Shown here: piece by piece, positions 48,216-57,000 of the stretch
Layout of the letters: every line of letters starts with the position of its first letter
Numbering within the stretch: position 1 is the stretch's first letter
Source of the DNA: Prasinococcaceae sp. CCMP 1430
Lineage: Eukaryota > Prasinodermophyta > Palmophyllophyceae > Prasinococcales > Prasinococcaceae
Length of the DNA stretch: 64,000 nt
NCBI GenBank assembly: GCA_013416795.1
Contig: RQSC01000026.1
Coordinates: forward strand, 322,159 to 386,158
Direction: 5' to 3'
The notes under the pieces: model-generated
What the model saw: only the letters and a program-made list of their open reading frames with translations
What the model was told of the DNA's origin: nothing
The model's database searches: none
Made by a program: the position numbers and the translations under genes

Positions 48216-49673
48216 CTATTTCTCGCCGCTCCCGCCGAGCAGCGGCACCTGCTCGTCAACCAGCGCGGCGCGGGAGTCGGGAGTGGGGAGCGCGGCGGCG
48301 GCGCCGTTCCCCTGCTTGCCCATCCGCCCCCCACGCCACGAGCGCTGGCGCGCGTCCAGCGGAGACGCGAGCTGCGAGCCCGATGGGACCACGGTGACGT
48401 CGAGCAGCCCCGGGTCGCGGTCGCCGCCGCCGGCGCTCGGGTCCTGCAGGGGCGTGCCCGACGGCGTGTTGCCCACGCTGCGCGACGGCCCCCACAGCCG
48501 CCCGCCGCTCTTGGACCTGAGAAGCGCGGCGCCGCGCCCGTGGATGGGCGTCTCGTGTTTGCGCGTCACGTCCACGTACTCGTCGGTCTCGTCGACGATC
48601 TCCTCCAGGAGCAGCTCCTCCAGGACGTCCTCCAAAGTGATGATGCCCAGGACAGCGCCATCCGATGGCGGTGCGCGCGGGGGTGGCGTCTGCGCCTCGG
48701 AACCCGCGCCCGCATTGCCCCCCGCCCTGCCAGCGATCTGTGTGTCGTCGAGGACCAACGCCATGTGCGCGCCGCCGGCCTGGAAGATATTGAGCGCGTC
48801 GTACAGAGGCGTCCTGGCACCCATTCGCGGCAGGGGGCGGACCGCTACAGGCGGAATGTCCCTGGCCGGTCGCTCATCGCCAGGCTCGCGCAGCAGCAGC
48901 ATCTTGACGACCAGCATCGAGCGAAGGGCGGTGCTGTCGCCCGGCTCGTGCAGGGGCACGCGGCTGTGCCCGCGCGCGACGAGGACATCCACCGTGGCCC
49001 TGTCGAGGGGCCGGTCGATGGGCAGAGAGAAGACGTTCGCCAAAGGTGTCATCACGTCGACCACGGTGCGCTCCGACACGTGGAGCGCGCCGCGCATGGC
49101 GCGCGCCTCCTCGGCGTTGAGCGGCCCCATCGAGCCGTCCTGTTGGGTCTCGTGGATGTCCACCAGAGCGCGCAGCTCCCTCTTCTTGTACATGAGGGCC
49201 TCGTGTCCCCCGAGGCACACGTCGAGCAGCTTGGCGAGAGGCCACGCGATGAACGACGACAGGGCCAGCAGGGCGTAGACGAGGGGAGCAGCGTACGCGC
49301 CAACGCTCATTCCATAGCGAGAACAGATCGCCTGCGGGATAATCTCGCCGAAGAGCAGGACCGCGGAGATGGACAGCACGACTGCGGCGACCTTTCCGAC
49401 GAGCTGGTCGAGGACGAGCGGCAGGGCCTCCATGGCAGCGGCGTTCCAGAGCAGCAGCGTCACCAGGAGTAGGTGCGGTCGCTTCACGAGCGGCTCGATG
49501 CGCCGCGCGTGGCGCTGCTCGCGCCGCGTGCCGACGCGCAGCTTGAGCTGCAGGTCGAGCGGCGACACCGACATCAGGCCGAGCGTGAGCCCGGACATGA
49601 GGCCGGCGAACGCCACGATGCCCACGCAGGCCCCCACGAGCTCCCACTGCGTCGGCGACATATCGTCGGCCAT
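48216..49673 (-). CDS. CNNM/CorC-type CBS-domain membrane protein
   Basis: The 485-residue protein starts MADDMSPTQWELVGACVGIV. The DUF21 membrane domain spans residues about 10-180: AGLMSGLTLGLMSVSPLDLQ (the conserved SGL-x-L-G-L motif), HLLLVTLLLWNAAAMEALPL and VLLFGEIIPQAICSRYG (GEIxPQ). A pair of CBS domains follows: MRGALHVSERTVVDVMTPL, FSLPIDRPLD and GHSRVPLHEPG, then LGIITLEDVLEELLLEEIVD (D-V-x-E-E). It is of the plant CBSDUF / animal CNNM type, linked to magnesium or divalent-ion homeostasis in the plasma membrane or vacuole. A long low-complexity linker (GNAGAGSEAQTPPPRAPPSD) interrupts the CBS pair, and the tail is Ser/Gly-rich. Transport is inferred from family. Confidence 0.88.
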   Translation of the reverse strand: MADDMSPTQWELVGACVGIVAFAGLMSGLTLGLMSVSPLDLQLKLRVGTRREQRHARRIEPLVKRPHLLLVTLLLWNAAAMEALPLVLDQLVGKVAAVVLSISAVLLFGEIIPQAICSRYGMSVGAYAAPLVYALLALSSFIAWPLAKLLDVCLGGHEALMYKKRELRALVDIHETQQDGSMGPLNAEEARAMRGALHVSERTVVDVMTPLANVFSLPIDRPLDRATVDVLVARGHSRVPLHEPGDSTALRSMLVVKMLLLREPGDERPARDIPPVAVRPLPRMGARTPLYDALNIFQAGGAHMALVLDDTQIAGRAGGNAGAGSEAQTPPPRAPPSDGAVLGIITLEDVLEELLLEEIVDETDEYVDVTRKHETPIHGRGAALLRSKSGGRLWGPSRSVGNTPSGTPLQDPSAGGGDRDPGLLDVTVVPSGSQLASPLDARQRSWRGGRMGKQGNGAAAALPTPDSRAALVDEQVPLLGGSGEK

Positions 49674-50161
49674 CGCGGGTGGGCGCCGCGCGGCCTCCCG
49701 GGCGAGCGCCCCTGGCGCTCGGGCGCTTCTTCCCCCCACCCCACCCCTTGCCACGCGCCGCGCGCGTTGTGGCACCGCTTCTCCCCCACATACCCCCCCA
49801 CCCCGCCCACCCCACACGCCTCCGCCCAGCGGAGGCGGTGCGCGCGCTGCCTCACCTGCACCGGGTGCGCTCTCTTTTCGAGCGGAATTCGCACGCGCGC
49901 GCGCGCGCGCGGCCTTTTTCCGCGGCGCCCCTTCAATCAAATCCGGATCTGGATGCGCATTCTTCGCGATTCGAACACCCGACGACCGCCCCGTGCCCCG
50001 GCGGGCAATCGGGATCTGGGGGTGGGCTCGGCGGCGGCGCCGCGCCACAGCGCGGGCGGGGCGCGCGCTCGCGGGGCCCGCGACCGACCTCCTCTCCCTC
50101 GCCTCCCCGCAGGCGCGCGCGCGCGCGCGCTTCGGCGCGTCGGGCTGGCCGCGGGATCGCC
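49674..50161. other. divergent intergenic region
   Basis: About 490 nt between the CNNM and AIM24-like starts; both are TATA-less as far as I can see. It is C-rich (CACCCCACCCC tracts) on the CNNM side and has a CG-alternating run at 49893-49911. No telo-box is seen. Confidence 0.45.
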
Positions 50162-51490
50162 ATGGCGCCGCGCTGGGAGGTCGTCGATGCGGCGTCGTTC
50201 GCGTCGGTGCGCGTGGCTCTCCCCGCGGGCGCGCACGTGCACTGCGAGAGCGACGCCGTGGTGACGATGTCGCATGGCGTGGACGTCAAGGCCAACGTGT
50301 CGGGTGGCGTGCTGCAGGGGCTCGCGCGCTCGTTCCTGACTTCGGAGAGCTTCTTCACCACGCAGGTGCGCACACAGCGCACCCCTGGGCGCCAGCGCAG
50401 CCGAGCTGGCGGGGAAGGCGCGGGCGGCCCAATGGGGGGCGCCGCGCGTTCGCCGACGCGCGCCTGACCCGTGCGCCGCCCCTTCCCAACACGCGCGCTC
50501 GCCCAACCCACCCAAACGACGGCATCGTGCGCCAAAGGTGACGGCGCCTGCCGGCAAGCCAGGCGACGTCCTCCTCGCGGCGTCCGACCCCGGCGGCATC
50601 GTGCTGCACCGCCTGCAGCGCGGCGAGGACCTGCTCCTGACGTCGGGCGCATACATGGCCGGCGACGCCTCCGTCGAAGTCACGTCCGAGGTGCAGAGCA
50701 ACATCGGCAACTCGTTGCTCTCTGGCACTGGCTTCTTCCTCATGCGCGCGCGTGGCGCCGGCGTCCTCGCGCTCGCGGCGCACGGTGCGCGCGCGCCAGC
50801 GCATGCGCGACCGCGATCGCGCTGTCGCTCGGCGGTCGCAGCTGTGCGACACCAGCGCGAGTCGCCGCGTCCAGTGTGCCCGGAGGATTTCTGACCCTTG
50901 GTCGCGTGCTCTCGCTTCGTGCACGCGCGCTCGCGGCAGGCTCCGTCCACAAGTACACGCTGGCCGCCGGCGAGCGGCGCTCGGTTGACAACGGCCACCT
51001 GCTCGCGTGGAGCGCGTCCATGCCTTACGAGACGGGCATGGCGACGCGCAGCATGTACCACTCCGTCGCCACAGGCGAGGGACTGATGTGCCACTTCATG
51101 GGACCGGGCACGCTTTACCTGCAGTCGCACAAACCTGACGAGGGCGGCGGCGGGGATGGGGGCAGCAGCACCAACCGTAGGCGCCCCGCGCGCCCCGCGA
51201 CCGGTGCAGAGCGCGCTTTCGGCCTGTGCTTCGTGTGCGTCTTCCTTTCCATATTCGTGAGCGTGTTCGGCTTTGCTGCCTACCAATTCATCATGGAAGG
51301 CGGCGAGTACACCGTCAATGGCCAGCCCCGGCACTTCGAAGGCTACGCTCCGAAGAAGAGTGGCGCGCGCGCGCGCGTGCGCGACAGCCTTGGCGATGGC
51401 TACAGCGGTGGCGGCAGCAAGGGCAACCGGCGGCGGCAGCGCGAGTATCGGTACGACGAGCCCCCCGAGGCACAGCACTGGGAGTTCTGA
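50162..51490 (+). CDS. AIM24/TIGR00266-family protein with C-terminal membrane anchor
   Basis: Exons 50162-50365, 50538-50784 and 50940-51490 join in frame (172- and 155-nt introns, GTGCGC...CCAAAG and GTGCGC...GGCAG), giving 333 residues. The beta-rich AIM24 domain shows FASVRVALPAGAHVHCESDA, LTSESFFTTQVTAPAGKPGD, VLLAASDPGGIVLHRL, SGAYMAGDASVEV and SVDNGHLLAWSASMPYETGM. These are typical of the family, whose yeast member supports the mitochondrial MICOS complex and whose bacterial members are uncharacterised. Unlike most members, this one has a strongly hydrophobic helix near the C-terminus (AFGLCFVCVFLSIFVSVFGF) followed by a basic tail (KKSGARARVRDSLGD). Junctions are strongly supported because they restore conserved blocks. 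Confidence 0.88.
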
Positions 51491-51720
51491 GAGGGGGCGC
51501 CAGCGAGCGCTTGCGGTGGTCCGGCTGCATGCACACACTCCCACGTGAATGCCTTCGATTGTACTACCATGCTACTAGTACTATGCTATCATACTGTCCT
51601 TCGGCGCGCTATGACGCGCACGTGCGCGTGCCATGGCCGGACGACAGCTTGCGAGCGCGGCTCTGTGGCTCGCACGGCCGCTCGCCTTCTAGCTACAGCT
51701 CGGTCTAGCTCCGGCCGCTC
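51491..51720. terminator. TAC-rich 3' region between convergent genes
   Basis: TTGTACTACCATGCTACTAGTACTATGC at 51558-51586, then TCATACTGTCC, lies about 70-110 nt after the AIM24-like stop. It is the densest example of the TGTAC/TAC pattern seen after stops in this window. The function as a polyadenylation signal is inferred. Confidence 0.4.
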
Positions 51721-52302
51721 CTACCCCGCGATCGATTCGTCTGTAGCGGCGTCGGCTGCAGGCTCGGCAGCCGACGGCAGCAGCTGCCTCTTGAGGATGG
51801 CGTCGCGCGCTGCTCCGTGCACGTCGTCATCCCAGGCCGCGAAAGGGAGACCGCCTGCCGCATGCAGCGCCCCCGATGCGAGGCTACCTCGCACACACGC
51901 CGCAGCGCGCACCTCGAAGGCCTCAGGGTCGTCGTGCGCGAGCGAATCGGCGTCGGCATTCCTAACGCTCCCCCTGGCGCCCTCAAGCGAGCACTCCACC
52001 ACTGCTTTGACGCGCTTGAGCACGTCGAGCGCGCTGTGCCGCGAGCCGTCCCACTTGCACCCCGCCGGCAGCGGGTCCACGCGCCCGCTCGTTTCCTCGA
52101 CCTCCGGGTGGAACAGGTCCGACACGAAGCACAGCTCGGGCGCGGAGGCCGGGTAGTCCACGAACGCCAGTGCGAAAGCGAATGCGCCGCCTGCGAGCGG
52201 CCCGGAGCGCACGAATGCCACGCCGTCCCACACGGGCCAGCCCCCAGCGCCGTCGCGACCGCCCGCCCCATCGCCGTCCGGCGCCGCCGCCCCCGCCGGC
52301 CT
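51721..52302 (-). CDS. FTS/AKTIP-like ubiquitin-E2 variant (5' end lost at N)
   Basis: The frame encodes a UBC-fold segment: WPVWDGVAFVRSGPLAGGAF, FALAFVDYPASAPELCFVSD, LFHPEVEETSGRVDPLPAGC and SRHSALDVLKRVKAVVE. The order W-x-G-V-x-F-V-R-x-G-P, then FHP-x-V-x(4)-SG-x-x-D, fits Fused-Toes/AKTIP, an E2-like protein lacking the catalytic Cys that joins Hook and FHIP to link endosomes with dynein. Here the Cys position after HP is replaced by GRVDP, so it should be inactive as an E2. The C-terminal extension is Ala/Asp-rich. No ATG is visible; the frame reaches the N at 52303 (the codon GGN would still be Gly) and meets a stop slightly beyond, so earlier exons are missing or wrongly joined. Confidence 0.65.
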   Translation of the reverse strand, partial: RPAGAAAPDGDGAGGRDGAGGWPVWDGVAFVRSGPLAGGAFAFALAFVDYPASAPELCFVSDLFHPEVEETSGRVDPLPAGCKWDGSRHSALDVLKRVKAVVECSLEGARGSVRNADADSLAHDDPEAFEVRAAACVRGSLASGALHAAGGLPFAAWDDDVHGAARDAILKRQLLPSAAEPAADAATDESIAG

Positions 52303-52426
52303 NCCGAGCGCGATCCGCGCGGCGGCGCGTCACTGCGCGCGCGCGTGCGCGTGGCACACGCCGCGCCCGCGCCGCTGCCGCCGGCTTCCCGGCCTCTGGC
52401 CACAGGCGCGGCGTCTTCTCTCCCCC

Positions 52427-52428
<2 letters not shown>

Positions 52429-52459
<31 letters not shown>
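52429..52459. repeat. (AC)n microsatellite
   Basis: About 15 AC dinucleotides followed by CACC and a C-rich tract, between the FTS-like gene (-) and the kinase-like gene (+). Confidence 0.95.
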
Positions 52460-52530
52460 ACCCCCCGCCCCAAACCCAACCCGCGAGAGCTCTCTCTTAT
52501 CTTTGGCCACCGCAGCGCCCGGCCGCGACG

Positions 52531-53970
52531 ATGCGGGGGTGCGCGGCGCGAGGCGCGCGCGTGAGCTTGAGGGCGCTGACCGCGGCGCGGCGCGCGCCGC
52601 CACGACGCCGGCGGGCGGCGGCGCGGCTCGACACGACGCTGTCGCCGATGGACTTCAAGCTGGAGGGGGTGGTGGGCTCGCTGTCGGTCGAGACTGCTAC
52701 GGAGGTTGCCACGCTGCGCGAGGGCGAGGCGTCCTCGTCTCTGTCCGGGCTGTCGTTTGCACGCAAGACGGAGGTGCGGCGGGAGGACGGCGTCGTCAAG
52801 GTGTACGCGGCGACCTTCGAGGGGCCGCGCGAGGTGGCGCTGGGCAGGAGGTGCTTCGCAATGCTCAAGGAGTACTCGCCCGGCGCGCGCTCCATCGCCG
52901 AAGCAGAGGTAGAGGCATACGGGGCCATGCTTGCTGATGACTGCGAACTGCCCACATTCGACGCGGCCTCGCCCCCTACACTGCGTGAGCCGCCCGTCGA
53001 GCCGCTGCTGGGGTACTTCGAGGCGGTGGGAGTTGACGCGGGCGAGGTGCCCGCAGAGTCCTCGCTCGCGACGAACAGCCTGTGGCTGGTCTATCGAGTC
53101 GGGCTTGGTGGCCTGCGCTGGACAGATCCGCCGCCGACGCTCGCGTGGTGCGCGAGAGACCTCGGCCGTGCGCTGCGCGCGGAGGAGCGGCGGCCGGCGC
53201 GGTCCTGGCCGCTAGGGGGAGGCAAGGTCGACGACGCGGCGGGGCAGGCGGCCGCACGGCTCACCGAGCTCGTGCGCAGCTCGTGCGTCGCGCTGGACTT
53301 CGTGCACAGCAAGGGCGTAGTGCATCGATCGCTGAGCGCCGAGTCGCTGCTTGTGGCCAGCGTCGACCAGGGTGGCGCGCCCCCGCAGCTGCGCGTGTGC
53401 GTCGCCAACTTCGGCTTCGCAGCAGTGCTGCCGGATCCTCGGACGGACGCGGAGTTCGAGGAAGTGCGAACGGTGCTCGGCGAAGATGTCCATGCGCTTG
53501 GCGTCGCGCTGGTCACCGCGGTCGTGCAGGCGCTCATGCTGCCGGCGCCTAGGACCGCCGGCAGCGCGCCGGTGGGCGAGGGTGAGGACGACCCCGACGA
53601 GGATGAGGAGTTTAACGGCGTGCCGGGGACCATCAAGCGGCTGCTTGGCGGTCTCCTCTCGAGCGACATCGGCGCGCTGCGCTCGCATGCCGAGGCGCAG
53701 CCGCGCTGGGAGCGCGCGTGCGCGTGGCTCGAGCAGGACGACGACGCCGGCTGGGAGCTCGTGGAGGCGCTCGCATGCGAGCGCGCGCCCATGCGTGAGG
53801 TGATGCAGAAGCGGCTCGTGCGCGCGCCAGAGCCAAACGAGGCGATGAAGGCCGCCGCGACAGTGAGCGACACCATGCAACAGGGCGTCGACGACGCGAC
53901 GGGGCGGATGAGGCGCTCCTTCATCAACCTCTTCGACGGTTTGGGGAGCAAGTATGACCGAGATGCGTAG
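52531..53970 (+). CDS. kinase-fold protein with lost catalytic residues, probable plastid protein
   Basis: The 479-residue product starts MRGCAARGARVSLRALTAAR, an Arg/Ala/Ser-rich sequence that fits a plastid (or mitochondrial) transit peptide. The rest resembles a protein kinase: VKVYAATFEGPREVALGRRC (strand 3 region), SLWLVYRVGLGGLRW (hinge), VALDFVHSKGVVHRSLSAES (catalytic loop) and RVCVANFGFAAVLPD (metal loop). In the catalytic loop the expected HRD reads HRS, so the proton-accepting Asp is missing, and the DFG motif reads NFG. A Glu/Asp-rich insert (EGEDDPDEDEEFNG) interrupts the C-lobe. It is therefore best described as a pseudokinase. It is convergent with HYDIN, stop codons 100 nt apart. 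Confidence 0.75.
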   Translation: MRGCAARGARVSLRALTAARRAPPRRRRAAARLDTTLSPMDFKLEGVVGSLSVETATEVATLREGEASSSLSGLSFARKTEVRREDGVVKVYAATFEGPREVALGRRCFAMLKEYSPGARSIAEAEVEAYGAMLADDCELPTFDAASPPTLREPPVEPLLGYFEAVGVDAGEVPAESSLATNSLWLVYRVGLGGLRWTDPPPTLAWCARDLGRALRAEERRPARSWPLGGGKVDDAAGQAAARLTELVRSSCVALDFVHSKGVVHRSLSAESLLVASVDQGGAPPQLRVCVANFGFAAVLPDPRTDAEFEEVRTVLGEDVHALGVALVTAVVQALMLPAPRTAGSAPVGEGEDDPDEDEEFNGVPGTIKRLLGGLLSSDIGALRSHAEAQPRWERACAWLEQDDDAGWELVEALACERAPMREVMQKRLVRAPEPNEAMKAAATVSDTMQQGVDDATGRMRRSFINLFDGLGSKYDRDA

Positions 53971-54070
53971 GAGCCCAGCGCATGTGGGTGCTTGCCACGT
54001 GTAGAGTAGACGATGAGTTTTTTTATTAGTTGTCTTGTGTAGTTTGGGCGCGCGCGGGAGCGCGCGCCTA

Positions 54071-57000
54071 TTAAGTGGCGGCGAGGTAGATGACCCACGG
54101 CAGGTCCACCTCGTCGCAGGTGATGGTGAGCTTGCCCTCTTTGGGCTTGCCGTCCATTGGCTTGTACCCGACGGCGATCTCGCTCAGCTTCTTAGGCCCG
54201 ATGCGCTCGGTCGCCGAGCAGCTGAAGGCGGGGTTGTCGAGCTGCAACTTGAAGTCGACCTCCCGCACGAAGGGGTTGCGGAACTGCACCTTACCCGAAC
54301 CCGACACCATGATGGGGCCGATGGGTTTCGGTGCGATGCATCGGCCCGACACGGGCACCACGAAGTCTCCTCCGACGTCCGACGTCACACGCAGCGTGTC
54401 CCGATGGTCGCCCATCGCGCGCGGCTCGAAGGTGATCTCGACCTCCATATCGAGGCCCTCGGCGCCTGCAGGGTGTGCGGTGACCGAGGTGTCCGTCTCG
54501 AAGCTGCTGCCGGCGCCGCCCTCGAACGTGGTCTGGTACTCGCACTTGTCGGGCACAAAGTGCGTGAGAAAGATCGACTGGGTGACGCGCTGGCCCAGCG
54601 GCGCCGAGAGTTCCAGCCCGCGCTCGCGGCCCGGCGGGGTGCCTGCCAGCGCAACCGCGTAGGAGTACGCGCCGAGCTCCTCGCACGCGAGCGTGAGGCT
54701 CGCAGACGACTGGCCCACGAGCAGCGGGCGGAAGGAGACGTCCAGCTCGGCCGAGCCGCCGCCGGGCACTACCAGCGTCGCTGGCACTGTCACCTGCGCG
54801 CTGTCCACGCTGCACGTCATGGTGACGTCGTGGCTCAGCGGGTTCTTCACCACTACCGGTTGCGACGCCGTGACGCGCTGGCGCACGGGGCACTCGAGGG
54901 TGAACGAGCCCTGCAGGTCGGGCGCGGTGGCAGTGACGGCAACGTCGTAGTACAGCCACTCGCCAGTTGCCTCGTTCGTGAACGTGACGCGCGCCCGCGT
55001 GACGCCCTCGGTGTACGCCATAAACTGCAGCTTGCAGTCGCGGCTCGCAAGCGCCGGCACGTCGATGGTCGCTGGCCCCTTGAGCACCGTAGCGGGCTGA
55101 GGATCCTCCTGGTCGATCTTGACCACGAAGCGCTGCGCGGAGTTGAGCCAGTTCGACACCTTGACCACCACGGTGTGCGGTGACTTTGCGGGCACCGACT
55201 CCTCGATGGTCCCAGAGATGTCGGGCTTGCCAGCGTTGCCCACCAAGTCGAACATCAGCGCCGTGCCGTCGGGGATGGGCACGAAGATGGAACCCTCGTG
55301 CGGCTCGTCCTCTTTGGACATCGCCACGGGGCGGTAGGTAATGGGGTAGTCCACCGTCTTCCCAGCAGGCACGTCGAGCACCTCGGGGCCTGACCAAATC
55401 TGATTGGTGAAGGACGGGCGCAGCTGCCAGTTCGCCTTCGACGCGTTCTTGATGGGCACTTTCTTCACCGCCTCGCCACGCACCTTGCACTCGAAGGCCA
55501 CCGTCTCGCCCTCAACGTCCTGCGGCACGCAGCGGCCCGTGAGCGTGAGGTGCTGCGGATCGGCACCCTCGAGGCGGCACGCGACGCGCTCCACGCGGAT
55601 GTCCGGATCGACCGCCGTCGGGTGGAACGCCACCTCGAAGCGCACGTCCTGGCCAGGCGCCAGGAAGCCCTCGCTTGGCGCGATCGAGAAGTTTTTCCCG
55701 AGCATGGCTGTATCCCACGTGAAGCGCGTGCCGACGTCGCCCGCGTTCTCGAGCTGCAGCCGCCACGTCTTGCGGCTGCCCAGCACCACCGCGCCAAAGG
55801 GTACGCTGTCTGCGGCGAGCTTGATCTCGGTGCCCAGCGCTGCTCCCGCGACGGTGAAGAGCGGCCGCGGCTCGCCACCCATGAGCGCGCACACCTCCTC
55901 CGTGAAAGGGCGCGTGCGGCTGGCTGGCTTGAAGCAGAGCTGCAGCGCAGCGGTCTCGCGCGGGCGTAGAGCGAGCTCCGTCCCTGGGCGGACGTCGATG
56001 CCGTGCCTCTCCAGCATGGCCGCGCTCGGCGCGAGGCTGAGTGGCGCGGCTATGCGCGAACGGTTGGTCACGCGCACCTCGCGCGTGGTCGCGGTGCCGA
56101 GGCGGATCGAGCCGAAGTTCACCGACTTCGCCGACGCATCGGCCAGCTCGAGGCGCAGGGGCGTGCCCTCTCCCTTGACGGCGACCTTAAAGGTCATCAG
56201 CCCGTTGACCTCGATGGGCACCACCGTCCTGTATGCCATTTCGTCGCGCGGCAAGAAGCGGATGATGATATCGCGGCTCTCGCCTGGCGAGAGCACGGCG
56301 GGCGCCGCTTCGACCTCGAGGTGGTCGGTGTTTTCGAAGAGCACCTCGTACGAAATGTCGTCGGTGTCCATGTTGGTCGCCGTAACGGTGATCGTGGCGG
56401 GCTCCTGGCCAGCGGTGTGCAGGAACCGCGGGCCGAAGTCCACACTGGTGGTGCTAAGCTGCAGGCGCGGGCGGTGCGCCAGCGCTCGCAGCGCGAGCGG
56501 GTAGCTCTTGCCATTGACGACCTGGCAGACCACGCGGTACCCGTCGAGCTTCTCGACCGAGCTTGGATGGTACGTGAGCTCGCACGTGGTCTTCCCACCC
56601 TTCCCCACTGTGCCGACCATTGGCTCGACGCGCACTGCGTGGTTCTCGCCGCACTTCCAATGGAAGTCGAGACTGAGGTCGCCATGGTTGTACACGGCGA
56701 AGCGCTTGACCACGCGCTCATTGACCATGACGGTGCCAAAGTCGACGACATTGGGGGAGCTCGGCGACAGCTGCAGGCTTCGGTCCTCGAGCTCCATGTG
56801 GAGCTCATCGTTGACAGCGTAGCCCTCGCCCTTGATGTTGAGGCTGAGGCGCGTAGGCTTCTTCTTGACGTTGCACATCACGTTGTAGTTGACGGCCTCC
56901 TGCAGCAGCGGCGAAAACTGGACCGTCACCGGCAGCGCAGAATGGGGCGGCACCACCCCGCTGCTGGGCGTGAATGAGATGACGGGCCGGCTCTCGCCGC

